From UBA7803 sp040219935 (GTDB lineage: Bacteria > Pseudomonadota > Gammaproteobacteria > Pseudomonadales > Azotimanducaceae): a stretch of 64,000 nt of DNA. Numbering within the stretch: position 1 is the stretch's first letter; each line of letters begins with the position of its first letter. The translations under genes and the position numbers were made by a program. The notes under the pieces were generated by a model. The model was not told where the DNA came from. It searched no databases and was given only the letters and a program-made list of their open reading frames with translations. The DNA lies in contig JAVJUA010000048.1 in assembly GCA_040219935.1 (NCBI GenBank), positions 62,001 through 126,000 of the forward strand, given 5' to 3'. Positions 33,447-42,105 of the stretch are shown piece after piece.

Positions 33447-34335
33447 CCGTGGTGGCTGCCGTCACCTGGGCGCGCAACGCATCCTCGCCGAGACCTTCGC
33501 CGTCGCGGCTGCGGCCCAGAGCATGCTCTGGGCCCACCACCTCGGGGCCCAGGCCCGGCGGCAGCGGCGGCGTGAAGTAGCCCAGGGCGTAGCTGCCCAG
33601 GGTGTAGCCCAGCAGATCCTGCAGCGGCTCGGGCAGGGTACGGGCGATCTCGGGCGGGCACGACAGGTACTGATTCTCCTCCTGGCGCAGCCAGCCGAGC
33701 GCATAGGTCAGGTTGGCACCCATGCGGTCGGCGTCGGAGCGGTTGGCGCCACCGCCGTGGAACACCGAGCCGGTGTAGATCAGCACCGAGCCCCTCTTCA
33801 TCACCGCCTGCGTGATCTCGTCGGGCTGCGGGCGACGTTCGTCGGGCCAGGTGGTGCTGCCGGGCGCCACGTGGGTGGCGCCGTTCTCCGCGGTGAAATC
33901 GGTAAGCGCCCAGATGGTGTTGAGCTGGGGTTCGATGCCCTTGAGGTACGTGCCCCATGCCCAGCGGTCGCGGTGGATGGTCTGGGCCGCCTGGCCGGGC
34001 TTCAGGCGGATGATCTGGGTGAGGTGAAGCTGGATGCGCGCGCACCAGGGCTCCAGGAAACGGCGGGCCGTCTCCAGCACCAGTGGATGCATGACCATGT
34101 CACGACAGGCGGGCGAACGTGCGATCAAGGCCCCGGTGCGGGTGGTGGCCCGGCCGCTGAAGTCGTCGCGGCCGTCTCGTGTGGCGGCGACGTAGGGGCC
34201 GATCTCCGCCAGCGTCTGCTGCAGCGCCTCCGGCGCGAGCAGGCCTTCGATGATGACGGCGCCGTCCCGGCGCACCACCTCCAGCGCGGCGTCAGCGTTG
34301 GCGGTCGGCGGCAGGGTGGTGAGTCGGGCGGTCAT
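33433..34335 (-). CDS. Phytanoyl-CoA dioxygenase (PhyH)-like protein
   Basis: A 300-residue Fe(II)/2-oxoglutarate oxygenase. The iron triad can be read: His121 and Asp123 in IHRDRWAWG and His193 in SVFHGGGANRS, with Arg199 positioned to bind 2-oxoglutarate. The N-terminal half has the DGAVIIEGLLAPEAL opening usual for PhyH proteins. Members hydroxylate acyl-CoAs, ectoine and various secondary metabolites. The start chosen gives MTARLTTLP; a longer frame would enter the gap before the TonB receptor. It lies downstream of and co-directional with that receptor. Confidence 0.87.
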   Translation of the reverse strand: MTARLTTLPPTANADAALEVVRRDGAVIIEGLLAPEALQQTLAEIGPYVAATRDGRDDFSGRATTRTGALIARSPACRDMVMHPLVLETARRFLEPWCARIQLHLTQIIRLKPGQAAQTIHRDRWAWGTYLKGIEPQLNTIWALTDFTAENGATHVAPGSTTWPDERRPQPDEITQAVMKRGSVLIYTGSVFHGGGANRSDADRMGANLTYALGWLRQEENQYLSCPPEIARTLPEPLQDLLGYTLGSYALGYFTPPLPPGLGPEVVGPEHALGRSRDGEGLGEDALRAQVTAATTASGR

Positions 34336-34420
34336 GGATGGCTCCGGGCCGGCGCGTCCTGGCGCGCAACGACCCGGATTGTCCCGCCCGTTGCGCCGCG
34401 GATCAACCGCGGCGCCGGGT

Positions 34421-36586
34421 TCAGAGGCTGAGGCTGACCTGCAGTCCGTAGGTGCGGGGATCGTTGTACAGCCCGACGGTGCTGTCGGCAATCTCCGGCG
34501 GGAAGCCGAGCAGCGTCAGCAGCCCCGGCGCCGCGCTGCGGCGGCGCTCGATCACGCGGTCGCGGTCGAAGACGTTGTCCACCCAGGCGCGCACGGCCCA
34601 GCGGCGCTCGCCGCCGAAGGCCAACTCGGCGCTCAGGTTTACCAGCGACAGGCTGTCTGAGGTGGCCAGGCGGTCGCCGCTCAGGTCGCCGCCCAGGGTG
34701 TCCTGATACAGGTGCTCGGCGGTGACGGTGAGCTCGGTGCTGCCGCCCAGGGTGCGCGAGTACTGCACCAGCAGGCTGGTGGTCCACTCCGGGCCGCCCA
34801 GGCCGTTGCCCGCCCAGTTGCCGGTGCCGGGGCCGAGGGGGTCGGCGAAGTCGTCCAGCTCGCTGTCTGCGTAGCCGACGGCGGTCGCCACCAGCCACTG
34901 CGCGATCACCAGCTCGGCGGTCAGCTCCGCACCCCGCGTGGTCGCGGAGGCGGCATTGGTGATGCGCAGCGTCGGCAGCGTCGCGCCGGGCAGCACCTCG
35001 TACTGGCTCACCTGCAAGTCCCGGTACTTCGAGTGGAACACGGCCAGGTCCAGGCGCAGGCGCTGATCCAGCCAGGTGGACTTGATGCCCGCCTCCACCG
35101 TGTCGACCTGCTCGTCATCGAACTCCAGAGGCGTGACGGCGGGCGCCGTTACCAGGTCGACGTTGAAGCCGCCGGACTTGAAGCCCTGAGCGTAGCGCAG
35201 GTAGGCACGCGCCCGCTCGCTCACCTGGTAGCCGAGGCTGGCCGATGGGCTCAGATCGGTGACCGTGCGCTCGTCGCTGCGCGCGAAGTCGAGCAGCACG
35301 CCGCCGCCGTCCTGCGCGTAGCGGGGCAGGTCCTTGTGCTCCCGCGACCAGCGCAGCCCCAGCTCGCCGTCGAGGCGGGGCGTGAACGCATAGCCAGCCT
35401 GGGCGAACACGGCAGTGGTGTCCGACTCGACGCGGCCGTCGGCGCGGGCTGCGCCGAAGAACGATGCCACCGACCGCGACGATTCCGCGGTCTGGGACTG
35501 GTAGTAGAGGCCCGTCAGGTAGTTGAACCGTCCCCGGTCGCCGGCGAGGCGCAGCTCCTGAGTGCGCTGATCCACCGACTCCTCCCAGCCCACCAGGTGC
35601 TGCACCGGCAGCGCCCAGGCATCGTCGTCGATGTCGGCGCGGGTGTCGGCGCGGCGCAGCGCGCTGATGCTGGTGAACGTTCCCAGCGCGGTGTCGCGGC
35701 TGGCGGTCAGCGACATGCCGGCGTCTTCGTCGCGCAGCGCTTCCGGCAGGTCGTTCTCGGCGGTGCGGGGCGGCAGGGCGCCGAAGCCTTCCAGGCGCTG
35801 GCGCGCAATCAAATCGGGCGTGCTCTCGTAATGGTCGACGGCGACGTCGATCTGCCAGCCGGCCAGAGTGCCGGACAGGGCGGCGCGGGCGTCCCAATGG
35901 TCGATGTTGTTGCCGTCGGTGCCGAGCAGGCGGTTCTGCACCAGGCCGTCGCGCTGCCGCTGGCCGGCGGTGGCGGACGCGGCCCAGTCGGCCCCCAGCG
36001 GCAGGCTGGCGGCGCCCCGCAGGTCCCGATAGCCGTCGCTGCCGAGGTCGAGATAGACGTCGGCCGACGGCTTCGGACCGGGCGCGCGGGTGACGATGTT
36101 GACCACGCCCAGGGTGGTGTTGCGCCCGAACAGCGTGCCCTGCGGACCGGGCAGGTACTCGATGCGGTCGACGTTCTGCAGCACCCGGTCGGCGCTGACG
36201 TAGCGGCCGGCGTAGACGCCGTCGACGAACACGCCGTAGCCGGAGTCGAAGCCGATGTTGCGGGCCTGGGCGTTGAGGCCGCGCAGATAGCGGGCGCCGA
36301 AGCCGGTCAGGGGGCTGCCGTTGCCAGCCAGGTTGGGCAGGCGGCGCTCAACCTCGCCGAGGCGCCGCACGCCCAGGGTGTCGAGCAGGGCGCCGTCGAG
36401 CACGGTGAGTGAGGTGGGCACGTCGCGCAGCCGCTCCGGACGCTTGCGCGCCGTGACCACGATCTCCTCGATGGCGGCAGCGCCGGTGCCGGCCGTTGCT
36501 TCGGGGGCGTCGGCCCAGCCCGTGGGCGCGAAGGTCCATATCCCCAACAGCACCGCGACCGTGGTGCATCGTCCTGATCGTCGCAT
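34421..36586 (-). CDS. TonB-dependent outer-membrane receptor
   Basis: A 721-residue receptor with signal peptide (about residues 1-25), TonB-box-like EEIVVTARKRPERL, a plug domain with RIEYLPGPQGTLFGRNTTLG, and a long beta-barrel ending in GLQVSLSL. These features suit the large family of receptors of unknown ligand found in aromatic and hydrocarbon degraders. In contrast to the receptor at 23.5 kb, its codon use is as GC-rich as the neighbours. It precedes the PhyH-like gene by 85 bases on the same strand, and the two may share a ligand or substrate. Confidence 0.92.
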   Translation of the reverse strand: MRRSGRCTTVAVLLGIWTFAPTGWADAPEATAGTGAAAIEEIVVTARKRPERLRDVPTSLTVLDGALLDTLGVRRLGEVERRLPNLAGNGSPLTGFGARYLRGLNAQARNIGFDSGYGVFVDGVYAGRYVSADRVLQNVDRIEYLPGPQGTLFGRNTTLGVVNIVTRAPGPKPSADVYLDLGSDGYRDLRGAASLPLGADWAASATAGQRQRDGLVQNRLLGTDGNNIDHWDARAALSGTLAGWQIDVAVDHYESTPDLIARQRLEGFGALPPRTAENDLPEALRDEDAGMSLTASRDTALGTFTSISALRRADTRADIDDDAWALPVQHLVGWEESVDQRTQELRLAGDRGRFNYLTGLYYQSQTAESSRSVASFFGAARADGRVESDTTAVFAQAGYAFTPRLDGELGLRWSREHKDLPRYAQDGGGVLLDFARSDERTVTDLSPSASLGYQVSERARAYLRYAQGFKSGGFNVDLVTAPAVTPLEFDDEQVDTVEAGIKSTWLDQRLRLDLAVFHSKYRDLQVSQYEVLPGATLPTLRITNAASATTRGAELTAELVIAQWLVATAVGYADSELDDFADPLGPGTGNWAGNGLGGPEWTTSLLVQYSRTLGGSTELTVTAEHLYQDTLGGDLSGDRLATSDSLSLVNLSAELAFGGERRWAVRAWVDNVFDRDRVIERRRSAAPGLLTLLGFPPEIADSTVGLYNDPRTYGLQVSLSL

Positions 36587-36688
36587 TCCCGTTCCTTGGC
36601 GGCTCAGACGGCGGCATTGTGCTGTAGCGCACAGATGGCGGGCGTGATGCGACGCACAAAAGCCGGCCCCGGCATGGGGCCGGCAGTG

Positions 36689-37915
36689 TCAGACGTAGAA
36701 GTCCAGTTCCTCCTGGGCCTTCAGCAGGTCGCGCAGCCGGTGCGGGTCGTCGCCGTGGAAGTAGATCAGCCCCCAGTGGGTGCCGAACGCCGTCCGCTTG
36801 GTGACCTTCTGCTGCGATGGCGGCGCCAGCTCGTGGAACTCGAAGTAGTCGTGGGTGCGGGTCTCCTCCGGAATCTTGAGCTCGGTGACCACCCGTCGCC
36901 GCGGGTACACGCCGAACACGCCGGCATGGCCGTCCGCATCCACCACCTCCTTGGGGAAGAAGGCCGTGATCTCCTCCTCCGTGGTCTTGGGGTCGAACGC
37001 CAGCACCAGGGCCTGATACGCATTGAAGCCATAGACGCGCTCGAGCAGCTCGAAGACGTTGAAGCCGGGCGGCCGGTAGGCCACCTCGCCGAAGTACATG
37101 ACATCGTCGTTGGTGACGAAGTACTCCGGGTGGATGAAGCCGAAGTCGATGTCGAACGTGTCGATCAGCTTCTCGATCTCGCGGGTGATGGCCGGGCGGT
37201 ACTTCTCCAGCTCGGGTGTGGCTGGTACGAACACCGAGTAGCCGAGCGTCACGTACTCGGAGATGTTGAGGAAGCGGATCTTGCCGTCGTGTATCCACGC
37301 TTCGACCGCGAATTCCCAGCCGTCGAGGTGGCTCTCCAGCAGCGCCGGAAACTCCTCGTCGGAGATGCTGGCGACGTCGTCGACGGTGCGCACGACTCTG
37401 TGGCCGAGGCAGCCGGCCTTGTCGAACGCCTTCATGTGAATGGGATCGTTGGGGTCGCCCTCCAGCTTCATCAGCGCCTGATTCACCCGCTTCAGGAAGC
37501 GTTCGACGTCGCCCTTGTCGTGGGCCTCCTCGAAGATGCCGACCCGGATGCCGCCGAGCTGGGCGCGGCGCTTCATCAGCGACTTGTCGCGCATCAGCAG
37601 CGCCTGGCCGTACAGGCGCGGATTGCCCAGCAGCACCGAGTTGATGGCGCCCGCCCACTCCACCGTCTCCTCGTAGAGCGGGATGGCCACGTCGACGCCC
37701 ATGTCCTTGAGCTTCTCGGCGATCTCCATGGAGCGGTCGTTCAGCCGCTCGAAGTTCCAGGCCACGAACGGAATCTCATGCTGCTCGGCGTAGGCCTGCG
37801 CCCACTCCGGGGCGACCACCACGTAGCGGCGGTCGAAGCGATCGATGGCGTCCATGGCGCCGAGGTGCCAGCCGAGGATGGCGACGTAACCTTTGTCCGG
37901 GTTTTTCTGGGTCAT
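36689..37915 (-). CDS. ATP-grasp ligase-like protein
   Basis: A 408-residue ATP-grasp protein. A pre-ATP-grasp domain (about residues 1-105) is followed by the GQALLMRDKSLMKRRAQLGG entry (about 104-123), a nucleotide Lys in IHMKAFDKAG, and GWEFAVEAWI. The Mg/ATP site reads GFIHPEYF...YFGEVAYRPPG, with the usual E-x-N/R pattern. Such enzymes join a carboxylate to an amine or thiol, as in carnosine, peptide or biotin-carboxylase-like reactions. The substrate cannot be deduced. AGGACCC precedes the ATG, and a good promoter lies 90-118 bases upstream. It is divergent from the papain-like protein gene. Confidence 0.85.
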   Translation of the reverse strand: MTQKNPDKGYVAILGWHLGAMDAIDRFDRRYVVVAPEWAQAYAEQHEIPFVAWNFERLNDRSMEIAEKLKDMGVDVAIPLYEETVEWAGAINSVLLGNPRLYGQALLMRDKSLMKRRAQLGGIRVGIFEEAHDKGDVERFLKRVNQALMKLEGDPNDPIHMKAFDKAGCLGHRVVRTVDDVASISDEEFPALLESHLDGWEFAVEAWIHDGKIRFLNISEYVTLGYSVFVPATPELEKYRPAITREIEKLIDTFDIDFGFIHPEYFVTNDDVMYFGEVAYRPPGFNVFELLERVYGFNAYQALVLAFDPKTTEEEITAFFPKEVVDADGHAGVFGVYPRRRVVTELKIPEETRTHDYFEFHELAPPSQQKVTKRTAFGTHWGLIYFHGDDPHRLRDLLKAQEELDFYV

Positions 37916-38004
37916 GGTAGGGTCCTGAAATGGCTGCAGACCGGCGTTGGTGCGACCGGCCGGTTTGGCGGGCAGGGGCGCTGTCTACCCCGATAATGTT
38001 TAGA

Positions 38005-38033
38005 ACTCTACATTAATAGACCGTCCAGGACAA
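38005..38033 (-). promoter_or_regulatory. Promoter with overlapping dyad for the ATP-grasp gene
   Basis: Read on the minus strand, TTGTCC (38033-38028) and TAGAGT (38010-38005) are 17 bases apart. The -10 overlaps TAGAACTCTA (38001-38010), a TAGAnnTCTA dyad resembling the element at the P450 promoter. Transcription would start near 37998, giving an 80-base leader. Confidence 0.45.
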
Positions 38034-38058
38034 ACCTTGATCGGTTCAATCCATGGTT

Positions 38059-38167
38059 TAACGAGGCGTTATGGCGTCCAGGCGCCGACTTGCGTCAGAA
38101 TAACCTTTAGTAACCTAAAATATTTTGGCCGACGCCCGGTCGCTCAGGGGGTCTCGTGGGTTATACT
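38059..38167 (+). promoter_or_regulatory. Activator-type promoter region of the papain-like protein gene
   Basis: The 304-base gap 37916-38219 is AT-richer than its surroundings. Elements seen: TAACG-AGG-CGTTA, a perfect dyad at 38059-38071; TAACCT twice at 38101 and 38111, exactly ten bases apart (one helical turn); the palindrome AAAATATTTT at 38117-38126; and a strong -10 TATACT at 38162-38167 with no -35 match. Direct repeats on one DNA face about 50-70 bases before the start plus a missing -35 is the usual picture of an activator-dependent promoter. The activator is unknown. Confidence 0.4.
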
Positions 38168-38219
38168 TGCGCGCCGGCGCACCACGGCCGATTCAGCTTC
38201 GAAGCCTGCGGAGGACACC

Positions 38220-40241
38220 ATCGCCACCCCTCACTCCGAATCCGATCCGAGCCGTCGAGGTCGGGCGGCCGCGACGGCGGAGTCCGGGCGGCCGTTCCAG
38301 GCGTTCGAGCGGGCGCTCGACCGATTGGAGACGGCTCGGCCGTTTGCCAAGCCACGCCATCGCGATCAGCTTCTGACGCTCGGACGGCGGGTGCTGGAGC
38401 TGCCGGGCGGTCACGACTTCGTCTATCAGCATGCCGAGCGCCTGGAGCGCGCTGGCCTGTTCGCCGACAGCGACTGGGAAGACCCGTCGGTGCTGTCGCC
38501 CGCCCTGGTGGGCAACACCCTGGCAGGCAGCGACGTGGCGACGGCGGTGCTGGAGATGCTGAGCGAGATCCGCATGCTGGCCATTGCCAATGGCGATTGC
38601 TACCACCCGGGGATGGTGCCGGATCAGGCGCGCCACTTCCTGACCCAGGTGCTGGCGCTGAATCTGAACCGGCTGCTGGCCGCCGGCGGTGAGGCGCAGC
38701 GGGTTCATGACAGCGGCATCGGCGACCTGATCGCCGCACAGCTCGAGTACGTGAAGCAGCACGTAGGCCTCGACGACGTGCTCGGCAAGCTGATCGAGGA
38801 GATCTGGCGCATCCTCGACCAGCGGCCGATTCAGGTGGACCAGGTCAAGGCCATGATCGGCCAGATCGCGGTGGCCATGAACGCCCCCGACCGCGAGATC
38901 AGCGAGGCCGCCTTGGGCGCCGACCGGCTGATCAGCGCCGCATTCAACCCCACCATCGGCTGCCGGGAGGATCCCGGCCTCGCCGTGTACGAAGAGCGGC
39001 TGGCCGCCATGGATATCGCGGCGCTGCAGCACGAGGCCATCGGCTTCGCCCGGGCCATGCACGATACCGGCCTGGTCTGCGACTACCACACGGTGCTGCT
39101 GCGCTGGCTGGTGGAGCGGGGCGAGACCCAACTGCTGCCGGCAGCCATGGGGCTCAGCAACACCGGCATCGACGCGCTGCGCTGCTACGAGGGCCTGATT
39201 CACGCGCTCATCATCGAGGCGGTCTGGCCCGCCACCAGCCAGACCGTGTACGGGCTCACCATGATGCTCGAGCGCGGCGTGCTGTACGTGCCGCCGGTGG
39301 CGCCCGCGCTCTGGCGCCAGTGCGGCATGGTGCTGTCCGGTGGTGCCGCGCAGCGTCTGCAGGCCGCGTTCGGCAGCGCGGTCGAGCCCCGGGTGGTGCT
39401 GCTCTCGGGCGTCATCAACCTGCTGGGCCTGCCGCTTGGCATTGGCCAGGGCAACAATCCCACCTGTCAGGCCGCCCGTGCCCTGTCGATGTGGGCCTAT
39501 GGCGATCCGGCCTATCTGCTGCACCTCGTCGCCGGGGCCGCCGCCTTCGACGACCTGACCATGACCTTCGAGGGCCAGCCGATCTCGGGCGCCGCGGCAC
39601 GGGCGGCACAGCCGCCCCTCGTGCTGATGGATGTCGACCCGGTGTCGGTTCTGCTGGTGCCGCTGCTCAACGGCGTCTACGAGGAGATGGGACGCCGCTG
39701 CGCCGATCGCGGTGAAGACCCGCATCGCTGGATCAATCCCGAACTGCACGGCTGGTGGGTGGGTCGTGAGTTCAACATCGCCGTGGACATTCACGATGGC
39801 GCGCTGGTCGCCTTCCGCGACTTCCTGCACGGCTTCTGGGCCGCCTATCACCCGCTGCACAACGGCAATCAGCCGGTCATCCACCCGCAGCCGGCCGGCA
39901 TTGCCGTCACCGACAGCGCCGCCCGCTTCGTCGGCTGGCATGCCATCACCATCCTGCGGGTGGCACTCGACCAGGCGCAGGCGATGCGCGTGTACTTCTA
40001 CAACCCCAACAACGACAGCGGCCAGAGCTGGGGCAACGGCGTCGAGGTGTCGACGTATGGCAATGGTGAGCGCAAGGGCGAGGCGTCGCTGCCGTTCGTC
40101 GACTTCGCCTCGCGGCTGTACATCTTCCACTCCGATCCGCTGCAGCGGGTGGGCGAGGCCCAGGTGCCGGATGCGGAGCTGGACGCCGCCATGCAGATGG
40201 CGCGCGAGAGCTGGGCCGCCGAGCGGCCGCTGCGCGACTGA
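38220..40241 (+). CDS. Large protein with papain-like (clan CA) Cys/His/Asn signature
   Basis: About 673 residues, no family recognised. The helical N-terminal half (to about residue 330) has no motif I know. The C-terminal part has Gln410 and Cys416 in GQGNNPTCQAARALSMW, with the same six-residue spacing as papain Gln19 and Cys25; His574 in VGWHAITI; and Asn595 in VYFYNPNND, followed by S-G-Q-S-W-G-N-G, resembling the NSWG-x-x-WG tail of papain enzymes. This suggests a cysteine peptidase, amidase or transglutaminase-like enzyme. Start uncertain: GGAGGA sits four bases before an in-frame ATC at 38220; the only standard in-frame start upstream is TTG at 38037, giving 61 unconvincing residues. 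Confidence 0.7.
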   Translation: MATPHSESDPSRRGRAAATAESGRPFQAFERALDRLETARPFAKPRHRDQLLTLGRRVLELPGGHDFVYQHAERLERAGLFADSDWEDPSVLSPALVGNTLAGSDVATAVLEMLSEIRMLAIANGDCYHPGMVPDQARHFLTQVLALNLNRLLAAGGEAQRVHDSGIGDLIAAQLEYVKQHVGLDDVLGKLIEEIWRILDQRPIQVDQVKAMIGQIAVAMNAPDREISEAALGADRLISAAFNPTIGCREDPGLAVYEERLAAMDIAALQHEAIGFARAMHDTGLVCDYHTVLLRWLVERGETQLLPAAMGLSNTGIDALRCYEGLIHALIIEAVWPATSQTVYGLTMMLERGVLYVPPVAPALWRQCGMVLSGGAAQRLQAAFGSAVEPRVVLLSGVINLLGLPLGIGQGNNPTCQAARALSMWAYGDPAYLLHLVAGAAAFDDLTMTFEGQPISGAAARAAQPPLVLMDVDPVSVLLVPLLNGVYEEMGRRCADRGEDPHRWINPELHGWWVGREFNIAVDIHDGALVAFRDFLHGFWAAYHPLHNGNQPVIHPQPAGIAVTDSAARFVGWHAITILRVALDQAQAMRVYFYNPNNDSGQSWGNGVEVSTYGNGERKGEASLPFVDFASRLYIFHSDPLQRVGEAQVPDAELDAAMQMARESWAAERPLRD

Positions 40242-40247
40242 CCGACC

Positions 40248-42029
40248 TCAGCCGGGACCGGTTTCCAGCAGGGTCACCGGCCAGCGGCCGCGCACCGAGT
40301 TCAGCAGGTAGACGGCACGCGCCCGGTGCACCATGTCCGGCGTCACCGGCCGTTCCGATACCTCGCCCGACTCGAGCAATTGGCGCCGGTACACGCCGGC
40401 CAGCAGCCCGCTGGCCAGCGGCGGCGTCAGCAGCTCGCCGTCCAGGTCGATCATCAGGTTGGCGATGGTCGACTCGGTCACCTCGCCGTGCTGGTTCACC
40501 AGCAGCACGTCGTCGGCCTCGGGCGTTCGTTGCCGGGCAGCGGTCAGCGCGCGCTGGTAGATGGCGCGGCGGGTGGTCTTGTGCAGCACGTAGGGGTCGT
40601 TCTGCAGCGGCATCGGCGCGGACAGGCAGACGCGGCGTGACGGTGGTTCTCCGTCCAGAGGCGTTGCGGTGACCTCGGGGGCAGCATCAGCGGGCACCAC
40701 CAGTCGCACCCGATGCGGCCGCGCCGGCAGGTCGGCGGCCGCCCGTTCCAGGGCATCGCGGGCGGCGTCCCGGGGGTCGGGCATGCCGAAGAACGCGGCG
40801 CCCGCCGCCAGCCGATCCAGGTGGCCGGGCAGCAGCCAGTAGCCTTCCCCCGGCTGCCACAGCAGCGTCTCGAGCAACGCCAGCGGCGGCTCGGGACAGG
40901 CGTCCGGCGCCAGGATGCGGGCCTTGGTGCGGGTCTCTTCGTACTCTTCCGCGGCAGTGGAGTCCCAGAGGATGCCGCCGCCCACGCCGTACTCGGCGAC
41001 CGCGCGCTGGTGATCCACCAGCGCCGTGCGGATCGCCACGTTGAGCTGAGCGCTGCCGTCCGGCCGCAGCAGCGCCACGCTGCCGGTGTAGATCTCCCGC
41101 GGCGTCGCTTCCAGCTCGCGGATGATCTCCATGGTGCGCCGTTTCGGCGCGCCGGTGATGGATGCCGCCGGAAACAGCGCGCCGAGCAGCGCCCGCAGCG
41201 GGGCGTCGCTGTCGCCGCGGACGGTGCTGGTGAGCTGCCAGAGGGTCGGGTAGGGCTCGAGCCGGAACAGGTCCGTGGCCTGCACGCTGCCGACGTCGGC
41301 TATGCGGCCGAGGTCGTTGCGCACCATGTCGGTGATCATCAGGTTCTCGGCCCGGTTCTTCATCGACCCGGCCAGCCAGCGGGCGCGCAGCGCGTCCTCG
41401 GCGGCGGTGGCCCCTCGCGGCGCAGTGCCCTTCATCGGTCGTGACGTGATGGCGCGGCCGCGGCGCGAGAAGAACAGCTCGTGAGAGGCGCTGCAGATCG
41501 ACCAGGCCTCGGTGTCGATGCGGGCGCCATAGCCGCCCGGTTGGCGCGCGACCATGGCGCCGAACAGGGCTTCGGCCCAGGCGGCGGTGTCGTCCTGGAG
41601 CGACGCCCGCAGCCGGTAGCTGAAGTTCACCTGGTAGGTGTCTCCGGCGGCGATGTAGGCGCGAATCCGATCCAGGGCCTGGCCGTAGGCATCCGCGTCG
41701 ACGGTGGCGATCCAATCGGCGGGCGGCGGTGCCGCGGGCGATGGCGGGCCGCACGGCACCGGCGCCCGGAACAGGGCGAACCAGGCGGCCGGCAGCCGGC
41801 CCGGCGGGTGGGTGACCAGCCGGAGATCGAAGCCTTGGGCGGCCTCGTAGCTGAGAAAGCCCACGCCGTACAGGCCGTCCTCCCGGACCAGGCGCTCCAC
41901 CGTGTCCACCACGCCGGGGGCCTCGGCCGGCGTGGCGGCCGTCAGCACCGCAGCCGGTTGCGCGAAGCGCAGCCATTGGCCGGCTTCGGCATCGTGTATC
42001 TGGGCGCGAACCGCCACCCCGGTCTCCAT
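40248..42029 (-). CDS. pabB: Fused aminodeoxychorismate synthase component I / 4-amino-4-deoxychorismate lyase
   Basis: A 593-residue fusion of two p-aminobenzoate enzymes. The N-terminal PabB part (about residues 1-385) has the chorismate site PMKGTAPRG, with the nucleophilic Lys of PabB, plus GDTYQVNFSYRL, SITGAPKRRTMEII and GVGGGILWDS. The C-terminal PabC part (about 395-593) is a fold-type IV PLP enzyme with the lysine in LHKTTRR and the VTESTIANL loop. Together they make p-aminobenzoate for folate. The start is one of three closely spaced ATGs; METGV was chosen. It is convergent with the papain-like gene and divergent from an MFS transporter. Confidence 0.92.
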   Translation of the reverse strand: METGVAVRAQIHDAEAGQWLRFAQPAAVLTAATPAEAPGVVDTVERLVREDGLYGVGFLSYEAAQGFDLRLVTHPPGRLPAAWFALFRAPVPCGPPSPAAPPPADWIATVDADAYGQALDRIRAYIAAGDTYQVNFSYRLRASLQDDTAAWAEALFGAMVARQPGGYGARIDTEAWSICSASHELFFSRRGRAITSRPMKGTAPRGATAAEDALRARWLAGSMKNRAENLMITDMVRNDLGRIADVGSVQATDLFRLEPYPTLWQLTSTVRGDSDAPLRALLGALFPAASITGAPKRRTMEIIRELEATPREIYTGSVALLRPDGSAQLNVAIRTALVDHQRAVAEYGVGGGILWDSTAAEEYEETRTKARILAPDACPEPPLALLETLLWQPGEGYWLLPGHLDRLAAGAAFFGMPDPRDAARDALERAAADLPARPHRVRLVVPADAAPEVTATPLDGEPPSRRVCLSAPMPLQNDPYVLHKTTRRAIYQRALTAARQRTPEADDVLLVNQHGEVTESTIANLMIDLDGELLTPPLASGLLAGVYRRQLLESGEVSERPVTPDMVHRARAVYLLNSVRGRWPVTLLETGPG

Positions 42030-42105
42030 GGCCGTCGAGGGCGGCATTCTCCCGCCGGCGCCGGCCGGCCACAATGCGCGGCCCGGTCACGGTTAGAATG
42101 CGGCC

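Noticed and set aside
38037..38219. TTG-initiated 61-residue N-terminal extension of the papain-like protein
   Set aside because: The segment contains the likely promoter and AT-rich control elements, has no coding-like composition, and no ribosome-binding site precedes the TTG.
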